Shown here piece after piece: positions 31,912 to 40,250 of a stretch of DNA of 52,711 nt. The notes under the pieces are model-generated. The model was not told where the DNA came from, did not search any database, and worked only from the letters and a program-made list of their open reading frames with translations. The position numbers and the translations under genes are program-made. The stretch comes from Candidatus Brockarchaeota archaeon (GTDB taxonomy: Archaea > Thermoproteota > EX4484-205 > JAAOZP01), in assembly GCA_017601395.1 (NCBI GenBank), contig JAFNIQ010000006.1:1-52711 (forward strand). The letters are read 5' to 3'. Numbering within the stretch: the stretch's first letter is position 1; the number at the start of each line of letters is the position of its first letter.

Positions 31912-32466
31912 TTGGACGCTTTTTTAAAGACGTTGCCAAACGAAGGCAAGAAACCGGAACTGGAGCCGGAGAAACTCAACATGATAAAGGCTGCAGCTGA
32001 GCCTCACAGGATGAGAATATTGGTAAAACTGCTAGAGAAAGAGGACACTATTACATCGCTATCCAAATCCCTCAGTTATTCCAAACAGCTCTTAATCCAC
32101 CACCTTGAGGTTCTCGAGAAGAACGGGCTCGTCTCGAAGAGAAGGGTTGAGAACGCTGAGGTCTATAGTATTAGTGAAGCCGCCAAGACTATAGTCTCGG
32201 AGGTCTTGAAAATACATTCAAGAATCGGAGAGGCTGAGGGCCCTGAGGCGGGTGCTGAGAGACGCATGGTTACTCCGCCGGCTCTGAGAAGGCCAGCATC
32301 CCCTCTGAAACTCATACCCTTGATCATTGGAATATCCGTAGCGTTCTTCGCATCCGCCAGAGGGATCCTGGAAGGACAACCCCTGTGGATCCTCAGCGGA
32401 ACCTTGGTCGGCATCTGCCTCTACGCGATCGCTTCAAAGCTAATCCGGTATGCACTAGCCTCATAG
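31912..32466 (+). CDS. Membrane-tethered ArsR-type transcription regulator
   Basis: The N-terminal 90 residues form a winged helix of ArsR type: MIKAAAEPHRMRILVKLLEK, SLSKSLSYSKQLLIHHLEVL (recognition helix) and GLVSKRRVENAEVYSI (wing). A Glu/Ala linker and two transmembrane helices follow (LKLIPLIIGISVAFFASARG and LWILSGTLVGICLYAIAS). The protein is thus a DNA-binding domain held at the membrane. It starts with TTG after AAAGGT. It is divergent from the HerA-like/RecA-like operon and has a compound operator just upstream, so it probably controls itself and perhaps that operon. Confidence 0.75.
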   Translation: MDAFLKTLPNEGKKPELEPEKLNMIKAAAEPHRMRILVKLLEKEDTITSLSKSLSYSKQLLIHHLEVLEKNGLVSKRRVENAEVYSISEAAKTIVSEVLKIHSRIGEAEGPEAGAERRMVTPPALRRPASPLKLIPLIIGISVAFFASARGILEGQPLWILSGTLVGICLYAIASKLIRYALAS

Positions 32467-32617
32467 CCATGGATAATGAGATGAGGAACAGATTCGCGCG
32501 CTGTGTAGTTGATATATCCCTGTTAAAATGCTGAGAGGAGAGGTTTTCAAAGCGTTTGAAGGAGCTTGATAATGCATTCCGTTCAACTTTTTAAACATGT
32601 CAGCAGCGTGGTAAACC

Positions 32618-34087
32618 ATGCGTCTACTTGAGCAGAAGAATCTGGAGAAGATAGGCATAGTGGCCAGTGATTCGAGTGAAACCAGGGCTAAGCTCCTCCT
32701 AGAGGAGGAGAAGGAGCTTAAGGTTAGGGCTGAGGAGATCATTGTTATCGACACGCCTATGGGGGAGGTTCTTGGTGTTCTTAGAAGCGGCAGCGGGGTT
32801 AACGAGGCTCTCAGGGCAAACGCTTACAGGCCGAGCGTTGCTTACGCTAAGAGGGGAGGAGTTCCCTCAGGAGCCAGGGAGATATATACTTTCGAAATAA
32901 TGGTGATAGGTGTTTTGACTGAGAACGGGGTTGAGCAGAACCGCATGATAATACCTCCTAGAAGCAACGTCTACATGTTTAAGCCAGGCGTCTCCAATCC
33001 CCTTGAACACGTTGCGAGAAATAAGCCGGTTGTCTGGAACGCTTGTCTCGAGGGCCATGAGGATTGGCGAATACCTTTCGACAGCTCCTTCCTACCGTAC
33101 CATATCGGCGTGTTCGGCGCAACGGGAAGCGGAAAGTCTTGGCTGACAAGGTTTGTCCTGGTCCCAGTCCTCCTGGAGTCAGGCTTCAAGGTTCTGGTTC
33201 TAGACTGGAGCGGCGAAGATTATGCTCCGTATTACAAAGATAAGGCGGTTCCCATATCCTACCTTAAGCTAGACGAGGAGGCGATAGTGAGATACATTCT
33301 GGAGAAGGCTGAGCACTTCGGCTACACTGGCCAGGCTAGAGATTCCAACCCCGTAAGGGAGGCTCTGGAGGACTATGTTTCGAGAAGATGGGAGGAGATA
33401 AGTCGGAAATCGTCTGAGGAAATGTTCCTAGACATGAAGAACCATTTGGAAAACAGTGTTAGACAGTCTTCGACAAGAGAGGATTTTAAGAGGGCTGCTC
33501 TACGCCGGCTGGAGTACGGTTTCAAGAAGCTTAGGCCGATCGACCTGGAGGCCGTCAGGGGCTCGTTAAGCATCGAGGAGCTAGTGGAGGATTTGAGGAG
33601 GGAGGAGAAGGGTCTTAGAGTTGTTGACATGAGCCTGGTTGGGAGTGACGAGAAGCTCTCCTTCTTCAACTCTCTCGCAAGGTTTCTCGAGGAGGGGATG
33701 GAGCTGGGGGAGTCGCTTGGGGTCGCGCTGGTGATAGATGAAGGACCGCAGTACGCCCCATGGGAGCCCAAGGGAATACAGTACGAGTCCACTGAGCACA
33801 TTAAGAACCTCTGCGCCCTCGGGAGGAAACACAGGCTTTGCATCGTCTTAATATCGCAGGGGATAGCTGGAGACATAGGCATAAACGCTGCCGTAAGAAG
33901 GAATCTTAACACGCAGTTCTTCGGAGCCCTTCACCCGCTTGACATGCAGGAGGCTGACAACTGGCTTAAGCCCTACGGGATTCAGAGGGAGTATCTTCTT
34001 TCACTGAAGCCGGGCCAGTTCTACTTCGTGGGGAAGGCGAATCCCTCGCCGATACCTCTCCTCATATCTTTCAAGCCAGGGAAATGA
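32618..34087 (+). CDS. herA: HerA-type bipolar DNA helicase
   Basis: A 489-residue hexameric ATPase of the HerA/FtsK group that normally works with NurA nuclease and Mre11-Rad50 in end resection. The N-terminal HAS-barrel region spans about residues 1-150. Walker A GATGSGKS is at 167-174 in IGVFGATGSGKSWLTRF, and the next strand VLVLDWSGED is typical of HerA. Walker B is GVALVIDEGPQYAPWE, and the arginine-finger region is AVRRNLNTQFFGAL. Start ATG follows TTTTTAAAC about 30 bases upstream. No nurA, mre11 or rad50 is adjacent, which is unusual. It may serve with the degenerate HerA-like operon on the other strand instead. Confidence 0.88.
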   Translation: MRLLEQKNLEKIGIVASDSSETRAKLLLEEEKELKVRAEEIIVIDTPMGEVLGVLRSGSGVNEALRANAYRPSVAYAKRGGVPSGAREIYTFEIMVIGVLTENGVEQNRMIIPPRSNVYMFKPGVSNPLEHVARNKPVVWNACLEGHEDWRIPFDSSFLPYHIGVFGATGSGKSWLTRFVLVPVLLESGFKVLVLDWSGEDYAPYYKDKAVPISYLKLDEEAIVRYILEKAEHFGYTGQARDSNPVREALEDYVSRRWEEISRKSSEEMFLDMKNHLENSVRQSSTREDFKRAALRRLEYGFKKLRPIDLEAVRGSLSIEELVEDLRREEKGLRVVDMSLVGSDEKLSFFNSLARFLEEGMELGESLGVALVIDEGPQYAPWEPKGIQYESTEHIKNLCALGRKHRLCIVLISQGIAGDIGINAAVRRNLNTQFFGALHPLDMQEADNWLKPYGIQREYLLSLKPGQFYFVGKANPSPIPLLISFKPGK

Positions 34088-34100
34088 TGTCGATCTGACT

Positions 34101-34253
34101 TTGTCAAGATCAGGGGCAGTGAAGAACGACTTTATCTTACCAGGGGATTTCTCAAGTATTGTTCGAGTTCTGCTTGGAACGTGGACGATTATCCATCTAA
34201 TACCTTCTGAAAAAACTCTTGCGAAGTACGGGATAAAGAGAAAGAGAGTATAG
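34101..34253 (+). CDS. Possible small protein after herA
   Basis: A 50-codon frame (TTG at 34101 or GTG at 34119) reads KNDFILPGDFSSIVRVLLGT and ends KYGIKRKRV. Residue use looks protein-like, and the frame starts 13 bases after the herA stop. A competing frame on the other strand covers the same bases, so only one can be real. I prefer this strand for its composition, with low confidence. Confidence 0.3.
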   Translation: MSRSGAVKNDFILPGDFSSIVRVLLGTWTIIHLIPSEKTLAKYGIKRKRV

Positions 34254-34274
34254 AACAATCTTTAAATTCTTCTA

Positions 34275-37200
34275 TTACAGATTAGTCAGACGGTTCAGCT
34301 TCTTGCTAATCGCTCTGTCAAAACTTTTCCTCTGCTTAAACTCCTCCTGCTTACCCAAGTTCCACTGGTCTATAGGTCTTAGATACCCGACAACTCTCGA
34401 GTAGACCTCCGTGGCCCTCCCGCACTTCGGACACGTGGGCTGCTCCCCGCTGAGATACCCGTCCTCTGGGCAAATGCTGAACGTTGGTGTGAGCGTGAAG
34501 TAGGGTAGCTTGAAGTTTTCACAAACCTTCTTAACAAGTGTTGCAACCGACTCAACCGGCGGGTTGCTCTCGCCCAGCCATACGTGTACAACCGTACCGC
34601 CCGTATACCTTGTTTGAAGAGGATCCTGAAGCCTAAGGTAATCCCAGAGATCGTCAGTATAGTAGACGGGCAGGTGGGTTGAATTCGTGTAGTATGGTGC
34701 AGCACCCTTCTCAACCTGCTCCTCGTTCGCAACTATTATACTGGGATGGGTTTTCTTATCAATCCTCGCAAGCCTGTGAGAAGTACCCTCGGCAGGAGTA
34801 GCCTCGAGGTTGAATATGTTGCCCGTTTCCTCCTGAAAATCCTGCAGCCTCTTCCGCATGAAGTCTAAAACTTTAATAGAGAAGCCGAGGCCCTTAGGAT
34901 CACCGATAGTGCATCCTAGGAAGTTTAAGCAGGCCTCGTTCATGCCGATTAAACCGATAGTGCTAAAATGGTTCTTCCAGTAGTAGCCGAAAGCCTCTTT
35001 TATATGTCTCAAATAGAATCTGGAATACGGGTATAAACCTGCCTCAGTAAACTTTTCAAGCCATTTCCTCTTAATCTCAAGCACATCTTTCGCTAGAACC
35101 ATCGTCCTGTCAAGCCTGGCGAAGAACTCGCCCTCGCTCTTCGACAAAAAGCCTATCCTAGGCATGTTTATCGTGACAACGCCTATCGACCCGGTTAACG
35201 GGTTTGCCCCGAAGAGGCCTCCACCCCTCTTTTTTAACTCCCTCTTGTCGAGCCTCAGATGGCAGCACATTGAGCGAACATCCTCAGGATTCATGTCGGA
35301 GTTGATGAAGTTCGCGAAATATGGGATACCGTACTTCGCAGAAGTCTCTAGGACCTTCCTAACCGTTTCATCATCCCAGTTGAAATCCCTAGTTATGTTT
35401 ATCGTTGGAATGGGAAAAGTGAAAACTCTTCCTACAGCGTCTCCCTCGAGCATTACTTCAGCCAAAGCCCTGTTGAAAATATCGACCTCTTCTTGAAAAT
35501 CTCCATAAGTAGCATCCATTGTTTCCCCTCCTATTATAACCGGCTCGTCTTCCATGAAGCTTGGAACCTTAAGGTCGAGCGTCACATTCGAGAAAGGCGT
35601 GTTGTGGAAGACCAAGAGTCCAGCTCCTCCAACAAAGTTTTCCTGGGGCAGATCAACTGAAATATCGTATTCGTATTCCCTCTCGTAGTTGAATTTTTCA
35701 ACCCCTAGGCAAACCCTAGCCTCGAAGTCGTTAACGGAGTATGTTTTCTTCGGTGTCGAATTTTCTTTGAAGATTCGAATTATGAATCTATCTCGCCATT
35801 TTTCATTATTCCTACTGGTTTTTTCAGTGTAAACGGCGAATCTAAATTTGTTTTGGCTTAAAAGCAGACACAGTCCTGCACATAGTTTTCTAGAAGTAGT
35901 TGAATAATCCCAATACTTTTGATATTCTGCCCCATCGCCTTTCAAGACTGTTTCAATGAAGACCCTCTGATATTTTGGAGAAAGATCAAAGATAAACCAT
36001 GGGACTACTTTATTGAAAGACAAATAGCCGCAGGTTCTACTAACGATTTCAGCTAAAAGACCTTTTCCAGTTATCTTTAGAACTGTCTTAATCTTTCCTC
36101 CATTCCTAGAATACCCTTTGTTGCGGGCTACTTGACCCAAGGCGTTTAAAGCCTTTAAGAGCTTGAGGATCTCCCTAGCGTTTCCGGAAGGCGATTGGGA
36201 AATATAGAGCGGGGTAGAAATGGCTGTACGACCTTCGGAAACATACCATGCGCAAAGTTTTACGAAGTTCTCTAACAGTTTCCCTTTTAGAAATCTGGGA
36301 TACCATACGTCACTGTTCTTGAGCCTAAATTCGGCTTTCACGTTAAGCTCCCCGTATTTCCTCCAGATATCGTATCTAATCGATCCACTCTCTAACCAAC
36401 TTTCCCACACACCCCTGTCCTTAAGCCCAAACTCCTTGTAGAATGGGATAAGGCTCTGCTCCTCTAAAATGGCCTTTTGTTTGATTTTTCTCAATGTATG
36501 CGTTGGGTTTATCTTAACGAAAACGTTTTTTTGAAGACCGGGAAGATCATCTATGATCTCAACCAAGTCTATTTCCTCTTTCTCACCCTGATTGTCTAAG
36601 GACCTTAATGCGATGAAGTGGTTTTCCTCGTTTAAATGACAGTAATCATCAGCTATCTTAACATCCTCAGCTGACTTTGGCACTGGATTAAACTTACCGT
36701 TGAATTTTGAGAAGGCGAAGAGAGAATGGGCTTTTGAAACTTTCGCCTCGCCACGATTAGTTCTAATTCTTACGAACTCCGAGTTCTTAGGAACTCTATG
36801 TCTTATGAATGCCTTAACCCTGGTCCAAACAGCCTTCCCATCGGTATTGAAGGATAAAACTTGGTAATCATCATGATTCTCTAAGGCATAGCTCTGGGGT
36901 TTTTGCTCAATCACCTTGTGATGATATTTCTCAAATTCACGGTCAACTAGCTTACCGATCTCCATGATTTTAATCTTCCCCTTTTCCTTTATAACTATCG
37001 GCTCATCCCAGCATAAGCTTTGAAAGCCAACCCTAGTGGGTATATTCATGTTGAACATGAATTCTTGAAGCACTTGCTTAACCGACTTGTAGTCAAGGCT
37101 ATCATACCTTATGAACGGGGCCAAGTAAGTGTCGAAGTTTGAGAAGGCTTGGGCGCCAGCAGCCTCTCCTTGCAGTGTGAAGATGAAGTTGACGACGTGG

Positions 37201-38810
37201 CCAAGAGCAACTCGGAAATGCCTTGCCGGCTTGGCTGAGACCTTTCCCCTAACACCCTTGAAGCCGGTAGTTAACAAGTCCTTTAGATCCCACCCTACGC
37301 AATTGCCGGATACGACGACTTTACCGTTTCTTTCCACAACCAAAGTCCCGTTGGGCACGGTTAAATCGTAAACTTTCCCTCGATACCGAATCAACTTAGG
37401 GCGTTTGTTAAAGACTGGGGTAAGTTGCTCCGTCTGCACCGAAACTATAAATCTCTCGCCATCCCATCTGATCGTACCGTTTTTCCCGATTTTTAAAAGA
37501 CATTCCAATACGTCTTCAGCAAGCTTTTTCGATTTAGTGGAGAACCTCCTTAATTCCCCATTTTCTATAGTCCCGTCTACCTTAAAAAGGGCGAAGAGAA
37601 ATACCTTAATTTTTTCCGGGTCTAAATCCTTGATAAACTGAGGAACAAACTTTTCACTCGATTTTCCAAACTGTTTTAAATACGAGTATAGTTCCTTTGA
37701 GCAGAACTGAATATGATCCTTATCGCTCAGGTTTGGAGAAAATCCCAGTTTCCTGATCAGAGAAGCGATTTCCTTTCTGTTTTTCTCATTTCTTTGGCCT
37801 ATAGAGATTATGTGGTGGAGTGAATTCCTGTCTTTCCTATTATTCCTCCAAGCATTCCCTTCTGCCAGATACCATCCCATGAACTTGAGAAAAATCTCAA
37901 TCGGGATTTTCCCCAAATGTCTAAGTCTATTTCCACCCTTTACCATAGGGATTTGGAAGAATTTTGAGTTTTTCCCTTTCCATTTCACCTGTTTAAGGAA
38001 TTCCGATCCTATCTTAAAATTGGTCGGGTTTACGAACTTCCATTTCTTATCACGTCTTTCTCTGACCAATAACCTATGCTCAGGCGTTACCCTGAGGCTT
38101 AACGACCTGCTCTCAAAGCAAAATAGAGGACCGGAATATTCGAATACCTGCTTGTCTGTGGGATGTTGATATTCTAAGTGGCCAGTCTTCAGGTTAACTG
38201 TAGCAACCTCATCTTGGAGTGTTACATCCTTGAAGAACTTAAAGCCCTTTTTTGTTAAAACTCTAGTTTGATCATCGAAGCAGTACGGGCCAAGTACCCC
38301 GAGATTGTGAATGTGGAAATCCCCGTTTAAATGCGCCTCCCTTATTTCAGTCCTACCCTTGTTGAAAATCCTGTGAAGCCAGTATTGTGAGATGACTTGA
38401 GACGATATGTGGAAGTTTAAAGCCTGCAGCGAGTATGTTGTGTTAGCGTTCTCCTTCACCAGCCAGCTCTTGTTCTCAAGATAGCTGTCAACGAACTCCC
38501 TTATCTGAGCGTGAAGCGCCCTGTAAAGAATATATGCTTTAGCGACATTGTAAAGATTGTTCTCAACAAGCACTTTCTCAACCAGGTCTTGAACCTGCTC
38601 AACGTGAGGAATCTCGCCGGGCTTCAGCTGCCTCTCTAAGCGTTCAACAACCTGGTTTGAAAGCATCTCGGCGAGGCTCCTGTCCTTGCCGCCGACGGAC
38701 TTTATTGCTTTCCATATTGCCTCAGTAATCTTGCTCTTGTCGAAATCTACTATTCTACCATCTCTCTTAATTATCCTGCTTATAGTTTGTTTCGAATCCG
38801 TCTGTTGCAA
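34275..38810 (-). CDS. nrdD: Anaerobic ribonucleoside-triphosphate reductase with two inteins
   Basis: This oxygen-sensitive glycyl-radical enzyme reduces ribonucleotides for DNA synthesis. The precursor is 1511 residues; removing inteins at 177-503 and 598-1070 leaves 711, normal for NrdD. The ATP-cone regulatory domain is at the N-terminus (ISRIIKRDGRIVDFDKSKIT). Catalytic cysteines are in the spliced GPY-CVGWDL and in RSMCCHLRLD. A zinc site (CPEDGY, CPKCG) and the glycyl-radical segment YSRVVGYLRP lie near the C-terminus. The start is TTG after AGGGTTAGGG, behind a leader of about 120 bases. No activase gene nrdG is in the window. The enzyme signals an anaerobic life. Confidence 0.95.
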   Translation of the reverse strand: MQQTDSKQTISRIIKRDGRIVDFDKSKITEAIWKAIKSVGGKDRSLAEMLSNQVVERLERQLKPGEIPHVEQVQDLVEKVLVENNLYNVAKAYILYRALHAQIREFVDSYLENKSWLVKENANTTYSLQALNFHISSQVISQYWLHRIFNKGRTEIREAHLNGDFHIHNLGVLGPYCFDDQTRVLTKKGFKFFKDVTLQDEVATVNLKTGHLEYQHPTDKQVFEYSGPLFCFESRSLSLRVTPEHRLLVRERRDKKWKFVNPTNFKIGSEFLKQVKWKGKNSKFFQIPMVKGGNRLRHLGKIPIEIFLKFMGWYLAEGNAWRNNRKDRNSLHHIISIGQRNEKNRKEIASLIRKLGFSPNLSDKDHIQFCSKELYSYLKQFGKSSEKFVPQFIKDLDPEKIKVFLFALFKVDGTIENGELRRFSTKSKKLAEDVLECLLKIGKNGTIRWDGERFIVSVQTEQLTPVFNKRPKLIRYRGKVYDLTVPNGTLVVERNGKVVVSGNCVGWDLKDLLTTGFKGVRGKVSAKPARHFRVALGHVVNFIFTLQGEAAGAQAFSNFDTYLAPFIRYDSLDYKSVKQVLQEFMFNMNIPTRVGFQSLCWDEPIVIKEKGKIKIMEIGKLVDREFEKYHHKVIEQKPQSYALENHDDYQVLSFNTDGKAVWTRVKAFIRHRVPKNSEFVRIRTNRGEAKVSKAHSLFAFSKFNGKFNPVPKSAEDVKIADDYCHLNEENHFIALRSLDNQGEKEEIDLVEIIDDLPGLQKNVFVKINPTHTLRKIKQKAILEEQSLIPFYKEFGLKDRGVWESWLESGSIRYDIWRKYGELNVKAEFRLKNSDVWYPRFLKGKLLENFVKLCAWYVSEGRTAISTPLYISQSPSGNAREILKLLKALNALGQVARNKGYSRNGGKIKTVLKITGKGLLAEIVSRTCGYLSFNKVVPWFIFDLSPKYQRVFIETVLKGDGAEYQKYWDYSTTSRKLCAGLCLLLSQNKFRFAVYTEKTSRNNEKWRDRFIIRIFKENSTPKKTYSVNDFEARVCLGVEKFNYEREYEYDISVDLPQENFVGGAGLLVFHNTPFSNVTLDLKVPSFMEDEPVIIGGETMDATYGDFQEEVDIFNRALAEVMLEGDAVGRVFTFPIPTINITRDFNWDDETVRKVLETSAKYGIPYFANFINSDMNPEDVRSMCCHLRLDKRELKKRGGGLFGANPLTGSIGVVTINMPRIGFLSKSEGEFFARLDRTMVLAKDVLEIKRKWLEKFTEAGLYPYSRFYLRHIKEAFGYYWKNHFSTIGLIGMNEACLNFLGCTIGDPKGLGFSIKVLDFMRKRLQDFQEETGNIFNLEATPAEGTSHRLARIDKKTHPSIIVANEEQVEKGAAPYYTNSTHLPVYYTDDLWDYLRLQDPLQTRYTGGTVVHVWLGESNPPVESVATLVKKVCENFKLPYFTLTPTFSICPEDGYLSGEQPTCPKCGRATEVYSRVVGYLRPIDQWNLGKQEEFKQRKSFDRAISKKLNRLTNL
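35601..37019 (-). other. Intein 2 of NrdD (473 residues, LAGLIDADG endonuclease type)
   Basis: Begins with Ser (SLCWDEPIVIKEKGKIK) and ends VFHN, with Thr as the first residue of the following host segment. Excision restores GFQ-TPFSNVTLDL, the conserved NrdD sequence. Splicing block B is near EAKVSKAHSLF. The two LAGLIDADG helices are FVKLCAWYVSEG (about intein residue 252) and VFIETVLKGDGA (about 353), both with acidic residues, so homing activity may persist. A start at the nearby Cys would leave two extra residues in the host protein and is less likely. Confidence 0.9.
37302..38282 (-). other. Intein 1 of NrdD (327 residues, LAGLIDADG type)
   Basis: Begins with Cys (CFDDQTRVLTKKGFKFF) and ends VVVSGN before a host Cys. 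Splicing gives GPY-CVGWDLKDLL, so the insertion lies at an active-site cysteine. Block B is RVTPEHRLLV. LAGLIDADG helices are FLKFMGWYLAEG (about 132) and FLFALFKVDGTI (about 228). The residue before the final Asn is Gly instead of the usual His, which occurs in some working inteins but can slow cleavage. Confidence 0.9.
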
Positions 38811-38874
38811 CCCTAACCCTCCTCAACCAGACTGCCGAGAATACTTTCAGAATCGTGAGAAAAGAGATAATGGT

Positions 38875-38966
38875 TGACCCCACACGGGTCAGGGGTCTTT
38901 TGCTCAACTCTTTTTTCTTCCAACGTCAACAATAGTCGAGTTTCCAACTCTTCAGAATATAAATTT
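38875..38966 (-). promoter_or_regulatory. nrdD promoter and structured leader
   Basis: Minus-strand TATA-like AAATTTATATTC lies near 38955-38966. The expected transcript has a leader of about 120 bases, long for this genome. In it, TGACCC-cacac-GGGTCA (38875-38891) forms a hairpin, and the overlapping GACCCC (38876-38881) can instead pair with GGGGTC (38892-38897). The two structures exclude each other, as in an attenuator or an operator pair. Confidence 0.4.
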
Positions 38967-39108
38967 TCTCTAAAGATTTTTTGATAATCAAAAGTTGGCC
39001 ATCCATGGGGGAAAACAGTTAATCCATTACTAAACATGGAAGACTCATCTACCCGGAGAAGGAGAAAGTTTATCCGTGCCGCTTCCAGCTTAATCAGCAG
39101 AAACAGCG

Positions 39109-39936
39109 TTGAACACGGCGGCAGTAACCATAATGCTGCTCTACGTTGCAACAGGCTTACTCGCACTCCTATTGGCGCCGCTATACGTGGTTAATCAGCT
39201 AACCCTTTTTGAAAACCCTGAGAACCCGGTTAACATCCTGTACTTAATGCTCACGATAGTTGCTGTTTTCATCATAATCCTCATCATCGTTAGGCTGCGC
39301 TTAGAAATATTGTTTAAAGGGCTTTTCTACTTCAGCGCCTTCACGGTTCTAACCATAACAATCAGCGTTATTCTCCCAGACTCCACGGTCTGGCTTGGCG
39401 TATCAATCTTAGCATCCGCGTCAATACTCGTACTTTTAAACAGGTTCTACAAGTGGTATGTTGCTGACGCTGTAGGCGTTTTCCTAAGCGCGAGCATAGC
39501 AGCCTGGTTCGGAGCATCGCTCGCGCCGCCAGTCCTCACAATACTCCTACTGTTAATGGCTGTGTACGACTATTTCGCAGTCAGATCCGGGGGAATGGTG
39601 AGCCTCGCTGAGAAAACGTTGAAGATGAACCTGCCTACAATGGTGATGTCACCGGTGAAAGAAGTGCCTAGGGATTTAAAGACTAGTAACGGGGAGAGGA
39701 GGGGGGCATTCCTCGGATTAGGAGACCTAGCGTTTCCAAACATGCTTACAGTATCAACCTTCCTGGAGACAGGAAACCCCATTGCCGCCCTCATGGTTTT
39801 AAGCTGCAGCGCAGCAGGGCTTATAATAGTCCTGTACGCGGTGCGGCGCTTCAAACGGCCTCAGCCAGGATTACCGTACATAGGTCTTGGAGCAGCCTTA
39901 GGCTGGGTCGCGTTGAAATTCTTAGTCAGCGTTTAA
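39109..39936 (+). CDS. Presenilin/signal-peptide-peptidase-type intramembrane protease
   Basis: A 275-residue protein with about nine transmembrane helices. The two catalytic aspartates of the family are visible: Asp154 in LMAVYDYFAV and Asp207 in FLGLGDLAFP. The third motif appears as PGLP in RPQPGLPYIGLGAALGW. Archaeal members cut membrane-bound remnants such as cleaved signal peptides. The hydrophilic loop between the two Asp (PVKEVPRDLKTSNGERRG) is in the expected place. The start is TTG; an ATG eight codons later is possible. It is transcribed alone, divergent from nrdD. Confidence 0.9.
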   Translation: MNTAAVTIMLLYVATGLLALLLAPLYVVNQLTLFENPENPVNILYLMLTIVAVFIIILIIVRLRLEILFKGLFYFSAFTVLTITISVILPDSTVWLGVSILASASILVLLNRFYKWYVADAVGVFLSASIAAWFGASLAPPVLTILLLLMAVYDYFAVRSGGMVSLAEKTLKMNLPTMVMSPVKEVPRDLKTSNGERRGAFLGLGDLAFPNMLTVSTFLETGNPIAALMVLSCSAAGLIIVLYAVRRFKRPQPGLPYIGLGAALGWVALKFLVSV

Positions 39937-40250
39937 AACTTGAGAAAAGGCTTAAAACCATACTTTAGACTATTAAATAGGTCACAAAAAACCCGGGTTA
40001 ATAGTTCGCTAGCCTAACAGGTATTAAACATAAGCCTCCTGTTTAGACTTATGGTTTCCATTATTCGAGGAAGCAGTTTCAAGAAGACTGCCAACCATAA
40101 GTTAGGTTACCAGTCGGAATCCGCTTCAACTCCTTAAAGCCTCCAACTCTTTAAGTTTGTTTAAAAAGCGCCTTAACGAGGGTTTGTTTAATATTAGTGC
40201 ACACTATAGTTCGGCAAAGACTTAAGTAAGGTTCCAGTCTTCAACCTCAT
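39937..40250 (+). other. Intergenic region with alternative hairpins and aldo/keto reductase promoter
   Basis: No gene is seen. CATAAG (40029-40034) can pair with CTTATG (40048-40053). The same CTTATGGTT (40048-40056) can instead pair perfectly with AACCATAAG (40093-40101), enclosing a smaller GCAGT/ACTGC hairpin. Only one pairing can form at a time. A TATA-like CTTAAGTAAG near 40222 lies about 27 bases before the aldo/keto reductase ATG, so that gene is probably leaderless and the hairpins are outside its transcript. Confidence 0.4.

Noticed and set aside
34001-34258. 85-codon minus-strand frame after nrdD
   Set aside because: It overlaps the herA end by 87 bases and competes with a plus-strand small frame; no motif or promoter supports it.
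36995-37013. Intein 2 start at the Cys two residues after Ser598
   Set aside because: A Cys start would leave an extra Ser-Leu in NrdD; a Ser start restores GFQ-TPFSN and places the block A Asp at position 5.
38813-39166. 117-codon minus-strand frame upstream of nrdD
   Set aside because: It overlaps the start of the presenilin-type gene and covers the nrdD promoter and leader, so it is unlikely to be translated.
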